A stretch of 32,300 nt of DNA from JBHENN01 sp046262015 (GCA_046262015.1 JBHENN010000124.1:1-32300), one strand, 5' to 3'; numbered from the stretch's first letter, positions 8,865 to 16,715 are shown. Notes: generated from the sequence alone by a model not told the origin. A program made the numbers and translations.

Positions 8865-8948
8865 TTGCGGCCCCGCGGATCCCACGCGTAGAATTACAAG
8901 ATTGTAATTCGTCGCCGGGCCGCGGCCCGGCCGGGGGAAAGGCCGGGG
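8865..8948 (+). promoter_or_regulatory. whiB promoter with operator-like palindrome and leader hairpin
   Basis: TTGCGG (8865-8870) and TAGAAT (8889-8894) are spaced by 18 nt as -35 and -10 boxes. GAATTACAA-GA-TTGTAATTC (8891-8910) is a perfect 9-bp inverted repeat overlapping the -10 and the expected start, and it is AT-rich inside a very GC-rich region. The leader then carries a perfect 18-nt palindrome, GCCGGGCCGCGGCCCGGC (8914-8931), able to form a hairpin before the ATG at 8949. Confidence 0.7.
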
Positions 8949-9221
8949 ATGCAGAGGATCACCACCAAGCTGTTGCAACCCGTGGAGTGGCAGGCACGGG
9001 CACGGTGCGCGGAGACGGATCCTGAGATCTTCTTCCCCGAACGCGGAGGCTCCTCGAAGGCCGCGCGCGCGGTGTGCACCAACTGCGACGTCAGGTTGCA
9101 ATGCCTCGAGTACGCGCTCAACAACAAAGAGCAGTTCGGTATCTGGGGAGGAACGTCAGAGCGCGAGCGCAGACGTCTGCGTAAGGAACGCTCGATGCGT
9201 CGCTTGCGCGCGGTTTCGTAG
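8949..9221 (+). CDS. WhiB-family iron-sulfur transcriptional regulator
   Basis: This 90-residue protein has all the WhiB hallmarks: four cysteines, C20, C43, C46 and C52 (in ARARC, VCTNC and LQCLEY), which bind a [4Fe-4S] cluster, the GIWGG turn (64-68), and a basic C-terminal tail SERERRRLRKERSMRR for DNA contact. WhiB proteins act with the primary sigma factor and respond to redox state or nitric oxide. The family is restricted to actinobacteria and some of their phages, so it supports the taxonomic call. The subgroup (WhiB1, 2, 7 and so on) is not assigned. Strong palindromes over its promoter suggest tight control, possibly autoregulation. Confidence 0.95.
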   Translation: MQRITTKLLQPVEWQARARCAETDPEIFFPERGGSSKAARAVCTNCDVRLQCLEYALNNKEQFGIWGGTSERERRRLRKERSMRRLRAVS

Positions 9222-9512
9222 CCTCGACGGTCTCGATACGACGCGCGTTCCGCTCGCGCGACAACGCGCGTTCGATCGGCGAGACCGCCCGCGGTGCCGG
9301 AAAACAGCACCGTCGTCCGGACGTCCAGTGCGCCACGGTTCGACAAATGCTTGCACCTTGTCGAAAAATCGTGCCTAATTACATGCGGATGTGCGTTTGT
9401 GCATCCGCGTTCCACGCGATGGATCTCGGCGCAAGCGAGTGCGCGAGTGCCGAGAAAGGAAAGACGGGGTCGATGGGATCTCGCACGGACGCACGATTGG
9501 AGGTGACCGTAA
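9222..9512. other. 291-bp intergenic region with nested inverted repeats and leader hairpin
   Basis: No gene is supported. Just after whiB, CGGTCTCG (9228-9235) pairs with CGAGACCG (9280-9287), enclosing a perfect 9-bp stem ACGCGCGTT (9241-9249) / AACGCGCGT (9263-9271). There is no T tract. Further on an AT-richer segment holds TTGCAC (9351-9356) and CCTAATTACAT (9374-9384), a possible promoter for the histone-like gene, and GCGGATG/CATCCGC (9385-9391/9402-9408) form a hairpin in its likely leader. GGAGGTGACC (9499-9508) is the ribosome binding site. Confidence 0.5.
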
Positions 9513-9926
9513 GTGGCCGCAAAGAAGACGACAGGTCGCAAGACTGCAGCTCGCAAGTCGAGTGGCAGACGCAAGACGACGGCACGTAGGGCGACGGGCG
9601 CGCGCAAGAGCACTGCCCGCAAGAGCACCGGGACGCGCAAGAAGTCGACCGGGCGCAAGAAGACCACCGGGGCACGCAAGTCGACCGGCCGTAAGAAGAC
9701 GACCGGGCGCAAGAAGGCGACCGGCCGTAAGAAGACCACCGGGACGCGCAAGAAGGCGACCGGGCGCAAGAAGGCGACCGGGCGCAAGAAGGCGACCGGG
9801 CGCAAGAAGACCACCGGGGCACGCAAGTCGACCGGCCGTAAGAAGACCACCGGGACGCGCAAGAAGGCGACCGGGCGCAAGAAGACGACCAGGGCGAGGA
9901 GAGCATCGCTCAAGACGACCCGGTAG
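9513..9926 (+). CDS. Lys/Arg-rich histone H1-like DNA-binding repeat protein
   Basis: The 137-residue protein is almost entirely Lys, Arg, Thr, Gly, Ala and Ser. It starts AAKKTTGRKTAARKSS and then runs as tandem units of the type ATGRKK, TTGARKS and TTGTRKK from about residue 45 to 128. It has no HU-type folded domain, so it resembles the free basic tails of histone H1-like and actinobacterial HU proteins and should bind DNA or RNA by charge, compacting the nucleoid. GTG at 9513 follows GGAGGTGACC. The coding DNA is a tandem array of 15-21 bp units, prone to length change. Its last 17 bp overlap the 3' end of the convergent formimidoyltransferase gene. Confidence 0.8.
   Translation: MAAKKTTGRKTAARKSSGRRKTTARRATGARKSTARKSTGTRKKSTGRKKTTGARKSTGRKKTTGRKKATGRKKTTGTRKKATGRKKATGRKKATGRKKTTGARKSTGRKKTTGTRKKATGRKKTTRARRASLKTTR
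9640..9895 (+). repeat. Tandem repeat inside the histone-like gene
   Basis: Units built on ACCGGGCGCAAGAAG and ACCACCGGGACGCGCAAG recur with small changes, always in multiples of three bases, so that copy-number changes keep the frame. Near-identical copies such as GCGACCGGGCGCAAGAAG follow each other directly around 9757-9810. Confidence 0.85.
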
Positions 9927-10794
9927 TCCGACCAAGCACGGTTTCGAGCGAGCGGCCCGGCTCGAGGAGGAGCCGGGCCGCTTCTCCGTCCGGGTCCGGC
10001 AGGAACCGGCTCGGTACGAGGCCGACGATCTCGGTCGCGAGGACGGTTGCCCTGTCCGTCCGTGCGAGGCGAGCCACCGCTTCGAAGGTCCGATCGATGC
10101 CCGCCTCCAGGGGCTGCGTCAGATTGGTCGAGACCTGGCTCTTGCCATCGCCCATCTCGAAGCCGAGGGCTTTGACGCCGGGGAGACCGCCCGCCGAGCC
10201 CCGGATCCGGGCGGCTATCGCACGCGCGGTCGCGAGCTCCCCCTGGAGCCACACGTTGAACGCCACGAGGACATCGCGGGCGCCCACACAGACGACGCCT
10301 CGACGTGGGTCGATGGAACGTGGCCCGAGATCGGGAAGGAAGCCTCCTTCGGCCCGCCGGATGAGAGCCTCCAGCCCTCCCCGGCGCAGCCCCGCCAGGT
10401 CCCCTGCCTCCCTGCGCGTCGCGTTGCGCGCGTAGAAGTACACCGGAAGACCGGCGTCGCGCGCGACGGCCTCGCCGGTGAGTTGTGCCGTCTCGATGGC
10501 TTCCTCCATGCCGGCCTCGTGAGGGACTATCGGACACACGTCGAGCGCACCGAGCCGGGGATGCACCCCGCGTTGGAGGGTGAGGTCGATGCCGCTGGAC
10601 GCGCGTGCCAGGGACGCCACGGCGACCGGGAGCCGTGCGCGCTCGGCGGTCATCGTGAAGACGCTCCGTCCGTGGACCGCGTCCCGGTGCACGTCGAGCA
10701 CCGAGGCGCCTCCCTGAGACAGAGCGTCTGTCAGCGCGCGCACCCGACCGGCGTCCCGACCCTCGGACACGTTGGGTATCCCTATCAGGGGCAT
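9910..10794 (-). CDS. Glutamate formimidoyltransferase
   Basis: The 294-residue protein matches the formiminotransferase domain (N-terminal and C-terminal subdomains), which moves the formimino group between N-formimino-L-glutamate and tetrahydrofolate in histidine degradation and one-carbon supply. It begins PLIGIPNVSEGRD, then has DVHRDAVHGRSVFTM, the segment LGALDVCPIVP, and GFEMGDGKSQVSTNLTQP near residue 215. No cyclodeaminase domain is fused. A TTG lies directly before the ATG at 10794; the ATG is preferred because TACGGT sits 8 nt upstream as a -10 box, making the mRNA leaderless. No other histidine-degradation gene is nearby. Confidence 0.9.
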   Translation of the reverse strand: MPLIGIPNVSEGRDAGRVRALTDALSQGGASVLDVHRDAVHGRSVFTMTAERARLPVAVASLARASSGIDLTLQRGVHPRLGALDVCPIVPHEAGMEEAIETAQLTGEAVARDAGLPVYFYARNATRREAGDLAGLRRGGLEALIRRAEGGFLPDLGPRSIDPRRGVVCVGARDVLVAFNVWLQGELATARAIAARIRGSAGGLPGVKALGFEMGDGKSQVSTNLTQPLEAGIDRTFEAVARLARTDRATVLATEIVGLVPSRFLPDPDGEAARLLLEPGRSLETVLGRTTGSS

Positions 10795-10814
10795 CAAGGG
10801 TTACCGTAGAGGAG
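10795..10814. promoter_or_regulatory. Overlapping bidirectional -10 boxes between two divergent genes
   Basis: Only 20 nt separate the two ATGs. The + strand has TACCGT at 10802-10807, 7 nt before the ATG at 10815. The - strand has TACGGT (complement of 10803-10808), 8 nt before the ATG at 10794. The two hexamers overlap by five base pairs on opposite strands and each is placed for a leaderless transcript. Confidence 0.65.
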
Positions 10815-11207
10815 ATGACCGAGTACGGGTACAGCGTCGAGGTCCCGGAGGGTTACGACGAGGCGGTGATCCGGGCACGCCTCGCGTTGCGGGGCGAGGG
10901 ATTCTCCATCCTGTCGGAGATGCACGTTGGCGGGATGCTGGGTCCCGAGGCCGGCAGCGACCGGCAGTACCTCATCATGGGCGTGTGGAACGCGCCCCTC
11001 TCACAGAAGCAGATCGCGCCGGACCTGCGTGCAGCCGTCCACCTTCCGTGCAACGTCGTCGTCCAGGAATCCGGTGACGCGGCCATGGTCGCGGCCCTGG
11101 ACCCGGCCGATGCGGTGGCCGACGCGGGCGACGTACCGGAGGAACTGGCGGAAGACGCGCGCCGCGCGCTCGAGCGGGTGCTGAGGAAGATCGTCGTCCC
11201 CGCCTGA
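10815..11207 (+). CDS. DUF302 domain protein
   Basis: This 130-residue protein fits the DUF302 fold: YGYSVEVPEGYDEAVIRARLAL at the start (a strand followed by a helix), GFSILSEMHVGGML in the middle, and a strand near LPCNVVVQESGDAAMVAALDP. The family is small and cytoplasmic, and its biochemical role is not established. C-terminal residues 90-130 add an acidic helix. The stop overlaps the ATG of the PucR-type regulator (TGATG), so the two are translated from one message. AGAGGAG lies directly against the ATG, too close for a useful ribosome binding site, which favours leaderless initiation. Confidence 0.8.
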   Translation: MTEYGYSVEVPEGYDEAVIRARLALRGEGFSILSEMHVGGMLGPEAGSDRQYLIMGVWNAPLSQKQIAPDLRAAVHLPCNVVVQESGDAAMVAALDPADAVADAGDVPEELAEDARRALERVLRKIVVPA

Positions 11208-12430
11208 TGGTGCCCCTGCGTGCCATCGGCCCGATCGTGGACGCGTTCGTGGCGCGGCTGGACGAGGTGGTCGAGCGGTGCTCGACCGCGATCTGGGAGA
11301 CGGTCCCGTCCTATGGACGGGCGGGAGAGGCGTTCCGTAAGGACCTCCGGGAGGCGATCGGTGGGAACGTCACGACCCTGTCGCAGGTGCTCTGCGAGGG
11401 ACGTGACATCCGGCGCGAGGAGATGGAGTCGATCGAACGGGTCGGCGCACGGCGCGCCGAGGCAGGGATACCCCTGGACGACGTCCTGCACGCGTACCGC
11501 ACGGTGTCGCGGGTGTGTTGGGACGTGCTGGCGGAGGAATGTCGCAACTTCCAGGGCGATGCCCTGGAAGCCGCGATCGAGCTCGCCCGATCGGTGTTGC
11601 GCTACACCGACGAGATCTCCACCGGGGTCGTCGACGCGTACTCGAGGGCGCAGCGTGCGATCGTGCGGGAGCAAGAAGGGGCGCGCCGGGAGTTCCTCGC
11701 CGACGTCCTCTACAGGACCGACTCCCCGCCCGAGGACGTCCTGCGACGCGCGCACACCTTCGGGTACGACCTGTCCCTCGGTTACCTCGCGGTCGTGGGC
11801 TCGTGCCCCGGCGATCCGTCCCGTGAAGCGGCCTTCGCGTCCGCCGCCGCCGCAACCAACGCCCACGGCACCGCCGATCCGATCGTCCTGCAGAAGGGCG
11901 ACCAGACGATCGCGCTCCTGCCCGTGGACCCGTTCGAGGACGCGGCCGTGGCTCCCGAGAAGCTGCTCGCCGAGTTGTCGGGTCCCTGGCGGTTCGGCGT
12001 GGGGGGGCCGGAGCCCGGCCTCGAAGGCATCCGGCGCGCCTACCTCGAAGCCCGTGAGGCGCTGGAGATAGGCACGGCGTTGGGCCAGCCGGGCCCGATC
12101 TACCGGTTCGAGGATCTCTTGCTCTACCACTTCCTGCGCGCCGAACCTGCTCTCGTCGCGCGCTTCGTCGACCAGATGCTGGCCCCCCTCGTCGAGTACG
12201 ACGGGCGCCGCAAGGGAGAGTTGGTGAAGACGCTCGAGGCCTACCTCGACTGCGACGGCAGCGTCAAGCGGGCGGGCGAGCACCTGTTCGCCCATCCTCA
12301 CACCGTTACGTACAGGCTCAAGCAGATGGAGCGCCTGAGCGGCTGGTCGCTGCGCGACGCCGAAGCCAAGCTGAAGCTGCAGCTCGCCTTGCGCGCGCGC
12401 CGTCTCGCTCCCGAGAGGCCCGAGGAGTAG
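11207..12430 (+). CDS. PucR/CdaR-type transcriptional regulator
   Basis: The 407-residue protein has an all-helical N-terminal sensor region (about 1-160), a middle GGDEF-like degenerate domain (about 165-300), and a C-terminal helix-turn-helix of the PucR type: LVKTLEAYLDCDGSVKRAGE, then LFAHPHTVTYRLKQMERLSG. This C-terminal motif is diagnostic of the family, which controls purine, sugar-acid or aromatic metabolism in different bacteria. The effector is unknown. It is coupled to the DUF302 gene by a TGATG overlap. Confidence 0.88.
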   Translation: MVPLRAIGPIVDAFVARLDEVVERCSTAIWETVPSYGRAGEAFRKDLREAIGGNVTTLSQVLCEGRDIRREEMESIERVGARRAEAGIPLDDVLHAYRTVSRVCWDVLAEECRNFQGDALEAAIELARSVLRYTDEISTGVVDAYSRAQRAIVREQEGARREFLADVLYRTDSPPEDVLRRAHTFGYDLSLGYLAVVGSCPGDPSREAAFASAAAATNAHGTADPIVLQKGDQTIALLPVDPFEDAAVAPEKLLAELSGPWRFGVGGPEPGLEGIRRAYLEAREALEIGTALGQPGPIYRFEDLLLYHFLRAEPALVARFVDQMLAPLVEYDGRRKGELVKTLEAYLDCDGSVKRAGEHLFAHPHTVTYRLKQMERLSGWSLRDAEAKLKLQLALRARRLAPERPEE

Positions 12431-12471
12431 AGGTCCCGCAGGCACGCACCCGGCCGCGAGGGACCGGCTGC

Positions 12472-12483
12472 TAACCTCCCGGC
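12472..12483 (+). promoter_or_regulatory. Leaderless -10 box
   Basis: TAACCT at 12472-12477 stands 6 nt before the GTG at 12484, with no ribosome binding site. The same block, TAACCT-CCCGGC, is found before the phosphoesterase gene at 20918. Confidence 0.6.
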
Positions 12484-14067
12484 GTGTCGAAACGTGTGCT
12501 CATCATCGGTTGGGACGGCGCGGACTGGAAGGTGCTGCGTCCGATGCTCGACGACGGTCATCTTCCCAACCTCGCGGCGTTGATCGAGCGCGGCGCCTAC
12601 GGCGACTGCCTGTCGACCATCCCGTCGCATTCGTGGTGCGCGTGGCCCTCGTTCATGACCGCCCTGAACCCCGCGGGTCACGGGGTCTTCGACATCCTCG
12701 AGCACAAGCCGGGAGCGACCAGGCGTCTGCCGGTCACGTTCCGATCGATCAAGGCAAAGACGGTCTTCGAGGACTTCTCCGCGGCCGACAAGACCACGAT
12801 CGCCGCCAACATCCCGCTAACGTTCCCGGCCCCGCGCATCAAGGGCAAGGTGATCGGCGGCGGTGTCCTTCCGTCGGCGCGTTCGTATACCCATCCCGTG
12901 GAGCTCCAGCAGGAGCTCGATCGGGCCGCCCCCTTCCCGATCAACGGGATGAGCTGGACGACCTTTCGGAACCGACCCGAGGCCTTCCTCGAGGAAGCGG
13001 CGGCCATCACGGCGGCGCGCCAGAAGACGTTCGAGTACCTGCTGGATACGACCGCGTGGGACTTCGGTGTACTGGTGTACGTGTCGACGGACCGGATCCA
13101 GCACTGCTTGATGGAGTACGTGTCGCCCGACCACCCGAGGCACGAGGAGCTGCGGAACGGCCCCGTGGCGGAGCGCACCCGCGCCGTCTACCGGCAGCTC
13201 GACGACGGTCTCGGCCGATTGCTGGAGCGGACCGACCCGGGTGACCTTGTCATCTTCATGTCGGACCATGGACACCAGCCGTGCGTGCGCGCCTGCACGA
13301 TGGACGGGATCCTGCGACGGCTCGGTTTCCTTCAGTTCGGCAGGGGCTCGTGCGCCTTCAACCTGATCCGGTGGGGCCCCGGCCGGCGGATCGCTCGCCG
13401 CATCTACGACGTCCTGAAGCTGCACGGCAAGGTCTCGATCCCCGCATCGCCGATCGACTGGTCCAAGACGCGCGCGTACACGAGCGTCGTCTCGACCGGA
13501 GAGGGAGTGTCGGTGAACCTCAGGGGCAGGGAGCCGGGCGGCATCGTCGACCCGCGCGACCACGACAAGGTCCGGGACGAGGTCGCCGACGCGCTGGCGG
13601 CGTTCCGAGACCCCGGCACGGGCGATCCTCCGATCGGCAAGATCTACCGGAAGGAAGAGGTCCTCTCGGGCCGCTTCCTGGATACCGCTCCCGACCTCTT
13701 GCTGGTGCCGGCTCCTCTCTATTCGCTCACCCACGCCAAGAGTGAGGTCGAGGACGCGGACTGGCTATCCGGGGACCACCGCGTGGAGGGCGTCGTCGTC
13801 GCGACCGGTCCGGACGTAACGCCCGGGCCCCTCCAGGAGACCGCGCGCCTCATCGACCTCGCTCCGACCGCCATGGCCGCGCTCGGGGTTCCCAGCTCGA
13901 TCCCGCGTGACGGCCGGGCGCTCGCGTCCCTCGTGGGCCACGACGCCCGCTTCGAGGTGCACGAGGGATCGGCCGTCGGCGCGCCGGACGTGAGCCAGGA
14001 AGGCTTAACCTCTGACGAGGAAGGCGAGATCGAGGACCATCTTCGGGGTCTCGGATACGTCGAGTGA
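12484..14067 (+). CDS. Alkaline phosphatase superfamily (nucleotide pyrophosphatase/phosphodiesterase-type) hydrolase
   Basis: The 527-residue enzyme has the metal- and substrate-binding pattern of the type I phosphodiesterase branch: D11 in IIGWDGADW, a probable nucleophile T45 in STIPSHSWCAW followed by TALNPAGHGVFD, the second metal site VSTDRIQHCLMEY, and IFMSDHGHQP. No signal peptide is present, so it is cytoplasmic. Homologs act on phosphodiesters, phosphonates or sulfates; the substrate is unknown. It is probably expressed from a leaderless GTG. It is followed after 29 nt by the CitE-like lyase, so an operon is possible. Confidence 0.85.
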   Translation: MSKRVLIIGWDGADWKVLRPMLDDGHLPNLAALIERGAYGDCLSTIPSHSWCAWPSFMTALNPAGHGVFDILEHKPGATRRLPVTFRSIKAKTVFEDFSAADKTTIAANIPLTFPAPRIKGKVIGGGVLPSARSYTHPVELQQELDRAAPFPINGMSWTTFRNRPEAFLEEAAAITAARQKTFEYLLDTTAWDFGVLVYVSTDRIQHCLMEYVSPDHPRHEELRNGPVAERTRAVYRQLDDGLGRLLERTDPGDLVIFMSDHGHQPCVRACTMDGILRRLGFLQFGRGSCAFNLIRWGPGRRIARRIYDVLKLHGKVSIPASPIDWSKTRAYTSVVSTGEGVSVNLRGREPGGIVDPRDHDKVRDEVADALAAFRDPGTGDPPIGKIYRKEEVLSGRFLDTAPDLLLVPAPLYSLTHAKSEVEDADWLSGDHRVEGVVVATGPDVTPGPLQETARLIDLAPTAMAALGVPSSIPRDGRALASLVGHDARFEVHEGSAVGAPDVSQEGLTSDEEGEIEDHLRGLGYVE

Positions 14068-14096
14068 CCCGGTCCACCGGTCCCTAGGAGGTCGTC

Positions 14097-15047
14097 GTGC
14101 GCGCACGCAGATCGTGTCTGTCGGTTCCCGGGTCGAGCCCCAAGATGCTGGCGAAGGGGCCGACGCTCCCGGCCGACGAGGTCTTCATGGACCTCGAGGA
14201 CTCGGTCGCTCCCCTGGCGAAGGAAGAGGCGCGCGGCAACGTGATCGACGCGCTGAAGAACAACGACTGGACCGGCAAGACGGTGGTCGTGCGCATCAAC
14301 TCGATCGGCACGCAGTGGGCGGCCGACGACCTCAAGACGGTCGTCGAGGAGGCAGGTACCCACCTCGACTGCGTCATGGTCCCCAAGGTCCAGCACGCGC
14401 ACGAGGTCCACTTCGTGGATCACATGCTCCGGATGATCGAGACCACCACGGGACTGGACACCCGGATCGGTATCGAGGCGCAGATCGAAACGGCCACCGG
14501 CCTCAAGAACATCCATGAGATCGCCCACGCGTCGGACCGTCTGGAGACGCTCATCTTCGGGCCCGCCGACATGAGCGCGTCGCTCGGTCTCCCGACGGTG
14601 ACCGCGGGGCTCCCCATGCCCGGATACCCCGGTGACCACTGGCACTGGGTGCTGGAGACGATTCTGGTCGCGGCGCGCGACGCCGGTCTGCAGGCGATCG
14701 ACGGGCCTTATCTCCTGATCAAGGACCTCGACGGGTTCCGGGAGATGGCGATGCGCGCGCGGGCGCTGGGCTACGACGGCAAGTGGGCCCTTCATCCGGG
14801 ACAGGTCGACGTCCTGAACGAGGTGTTCACCCCTACGCAGGAAGAGTTCGACAAGGCCGAAGCGCTGCTGGAGGCTTATCGGCACGCGACCGAGGTCGAG
14901 GGCCGGGGGGCGGTCATGTTCGGCAACGAGATGATCGACGAGGCATCGCGCAAGATGGCGGTCCAGTTCGCGGAGCGCGGCAGGGCCGCGGGGATGCAGC
15001 CTCACAAGACGCTCGAAGGGTTCCAGGCGGGACGGGAGGCGCGCTGA
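14097..15047 (+). CDS. CitE/HpcH-HpaI family CoA-ester lyase (malyl-CoA lyase-like)
   Basis: This 316-residue enzyme has the barrel motifs of the CitE-like branch: RSCLSVPGSSPKM at the N terminus, VFMDLEDSVAPLAKEEAR with the metal-binding acid, VVRINSIGTQW, VMVPKV, IGIEAQIETATGL with the catalytic/metal Glu, and KWALHPGQVDVLN. It should make or break a C-C bond in a malyl-CoA type thioester. A strong AGGAGG (14086-14091) fixes the GTG start. It is directly followed by an acyl-CoA dehydrogenase, suggesting a short CoA-ester pathway such as methylmalyl-CoA or branched acyl-CoA breakdown. The exact substrate is inferred, not shown. Confidence 0.87.
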   Translation: MRARRSCLSVPGSSPKMLAKGPTLPADEVFMDLEDSVAPLAKEEARGNVIDALKNNDWTGKTVVVRINSIGTQWAADDLKTVVEEAGTHLDCVMVPKVQHAHEVHFVDHMLRMIETTTGLDTRIGIEAQIETATGLKNIHEIAHASDRLETLIFGPADMSASLGLPTVTAGLPMPGYPGDHWHWVLETILVAARDAGLQAIDGPYLLIKDLDGFREMAMRARALGYDGKWALHPGQVDVLNEVFTPTQEEFDKAEALLEAYRHATEVEGRGAVMFGNEMIDEASRKMAVQFAERGRAAGMQPHKTLEGFQAGREAR

Positions 15048-15051
15048 CGCC

Positions 15052-16227
15052 ATGCTGCAGCTGAACGACACCCAGAAGGCGATCGTCGAGACCGTGCGCG
15101 AGTTCGTGGCCAAGGAGGTCATCCCGGTCGCGGATGACATGGAGCATCGCGACGAGTACCCGGAGAAGATCGTCGAGCAGATGAGGCAGCTCGGGCTCTT
15201 CGGACTGACGGTTCCCGAGGAGTACGGGGGCATCGGCGAGTCGGTCACCGCCTATGCCCTGACGGTCGTCGAGCTCGCCCGCGGCTGGATGAGCCTCTCT
15301 GGGGTCCTCAACACCCACTTCATGGGCTGTTATCTCATCGGCAAGTTCGGTACCGACGAGCAGAAGCAGAGCTTCCTGCCTCGAATGGCCACCGGCGAGC
15401 TGCGCGCCGCTCTCGCCATGAGCGAGCCTGAAGCCGGGTCCGACGTCCAGGCGATCCGCACGAAGGCGATCAAGGACGGCGACCACTACGTGGTCAACGG
15501 CCAGAAGATGTGGCTGACCAACGGCCTTCGTGCAGGGATCGTCATGACGCTCGTCAAGACCGATCCGGACGCGGACCCGCGCCATGCCGGGATGAGCATG
15601 CTGATCGTCGAGAAGCAGCCGGGCGAACCTCGGCCGGCTCCCGGTCTCGACGTCGGCAAGAACATCGAGAAGATGGGCTACAAGGGCGTGGAGACGACGG
15701 AGATGACGTTCTCGGACTACCGCATCCCGACGTCGTCGCTGCTGGGGACCGAGGAGGGCCAGGGCTTCCGTCAGGTGCTCGACGGGATCGAGGTGGGCAG
15801 GGTCAACGTCGCGGCCCGCGCGATGGGCGTGGCGACGCGGGCGTTCGAGGAAGCGATCCGCTACGCGCAGCAGCGGAAAGCTTTCGGCAAGGCGATCGCC
15901 CAGCACCAGGCGATCCAGCTCCACCTCGCCGAGATGGCGACGACGCTGGAAGCGGCCAAGCTGATGCTGTACTCCGCGGCGGAGAAGAAGTCGGCCGGCG
16001 AGCGGTCGGATCTCGAAGCGGCGATGGCCAAGCTGTTCGCGTCCGAGGCGTGCCACGAGATCGTGACCAAGTCGCTACGGGTGCACGGCGGCTACGGGTA
16101 CTCCAAGGAGTTCACGATCGAGCGCCTCTACCGCGACGCGCCGTTTCTTCTGATCGGAGAGGGGACCTCCGAGATACAGAAGACCGTGATCGCCCGACGC
16201 CTACTGGAGAAGCACAAGCTGCAGTGA
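15052..16227 (+). CDS. Acyl-CoA dehydrogenase
   Basis: The 391-residue flavoprotein is standard in length and motifs: LFGLTVPEEYGGIGES, AMSEPEAGSDVQAI (flavin/substrate site), KMWLTNG, RYAQQRKAFGKAIAQHQAIQ, LRVHGGYGYSKEF and GEGTSEIQKTVIARRLL. The last contains the acidic residue that is the usual catalytic base in short-chain type enzymes. It introduces a double bond alpha-beta into an acyl-CoA and passes electrons to an electron-transfer flavoprotein, not encoded here. It begins 4 nt after the CitE-like gene and is surely co-transcribed with it. Confidence 0.92.
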   Translation: MLQLNDTQKAIVETVREFVAKEVIPVADDMEHRDEYPEKIVEQMRQLGLFGLTVPEEYGGIGESVTAYALTVVELARGWMSLSGVLNTHFMGCYLIGKFGTDEQKQSFLPRMATGELRAALAMSEPEAGSDVQAIRTKAIKDGDHYVVNGQKMWLTNGLRAGIVMTLVKTDPDADPRHAGMSMLIVEKQPGEPRPAPGLDVGKNIEKMGYKGVETTEMTFSDYRIPTSSLLGTEEGQGFRQVLDGIEVGRVNVAARAMGVATRAFEEAIRYAQQRKAFGKAIAQHQAIQLHLAEMATTLEAAKLMLYSAAEKKSAGERSDLEAAMAKLFASEACHEIVTKSLRVHGGYGYSKEFTIERLYRDAPFLLIGEGTSEIQKTVIARRLLEKHKLQ

Positions 16228-16250
16228 GGCACGTCGCCCGGCCGACCTCG

Positions 16251-16715
16251 CTAGTCGAGATCGCCGGCCTCGACCCGCTGCAGGCGCCGGTCCCGCACCA
16301 GGACGTGCCCGGTCAGCTCCTGGAGCGCCGCCGGCTCGTCACGTCCTTCGGCCACCAGCGTCAGGAGGTCGCGCAGAGAGATGATCCCGACCACCTTGCC
16401 CTCGGCGGTGGTAACCGGTAGGTGACGGAACCATTTCTCGAACATGATGTCGGCTGCCTCTCGGACGGAGCTGTCCGGGCCCACGGTGACCACGTCGGTG
16501 CTCATGACGTCCCGCAGGCTGATGTTCTTGGGATCCCGGCCCTCACCGACGGTACGGAGCACGTCCCGCTCGGTGACGATCCCGAGAAGCTGGTCGCCGT
16601 CCATTATCAGAAGCGATCCGGTCTGCTGCTGCCACATCTTCGACGACGCTTCGGCCAGCGTGTCGTCCGGGGCGTCCCACACCGTGGCGTCCGTCATGAT
16701 GTCTGAGACCTTCAT
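16251..16715 (-). CDS. Protein with two CBS domains
   Basis: The 154-residue protein is a tandem CBS pair (about 1-60 and 68-130), with KVSDIMTDA then GIVTERDVLRTVGEG, and DVMSTDVVTVGPDSSVREAA then GIISLRDLL. Stand-alone pairs of this kind bind adenosine nucleotides and regulate partners; the partner is unknown. Its start codon is 6 nt after a - strand TAGAAT (complement of 16722-16727), so it is probably leaderless and shares its promoter DNA with the LLM oxidoreductase gene. Confidence 0.92.
   Translation of the reverse strand: MKVSDIMTDATVWDAPDDTLAEASSKMWQQQTGSLLIMDGDQLLGIVTERDVLRTVGEGRDPKNISLRDVMSTDVVTVGPDSSVREAADIMFEKWFRHLPVTTAEGKVVGIISLRDLLTLVAEGRDEPAALQELTGHVLVRDRRLQRVEAGDLD

Noticed and set aside
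9640..9895. CRISPR-like repeats
   Set aside because: Units are short, directly adjacent, multiples of three, and encode Lys/Arg-rich repeats in frame; there are no spacers.
12432..12466. GGTCCC/GGGACC inverted repeat after the PucR-type gene as a terminator
   Set aside because: Six-bp stem with a loop of more than 20 nt and no T tract; too weak to call.
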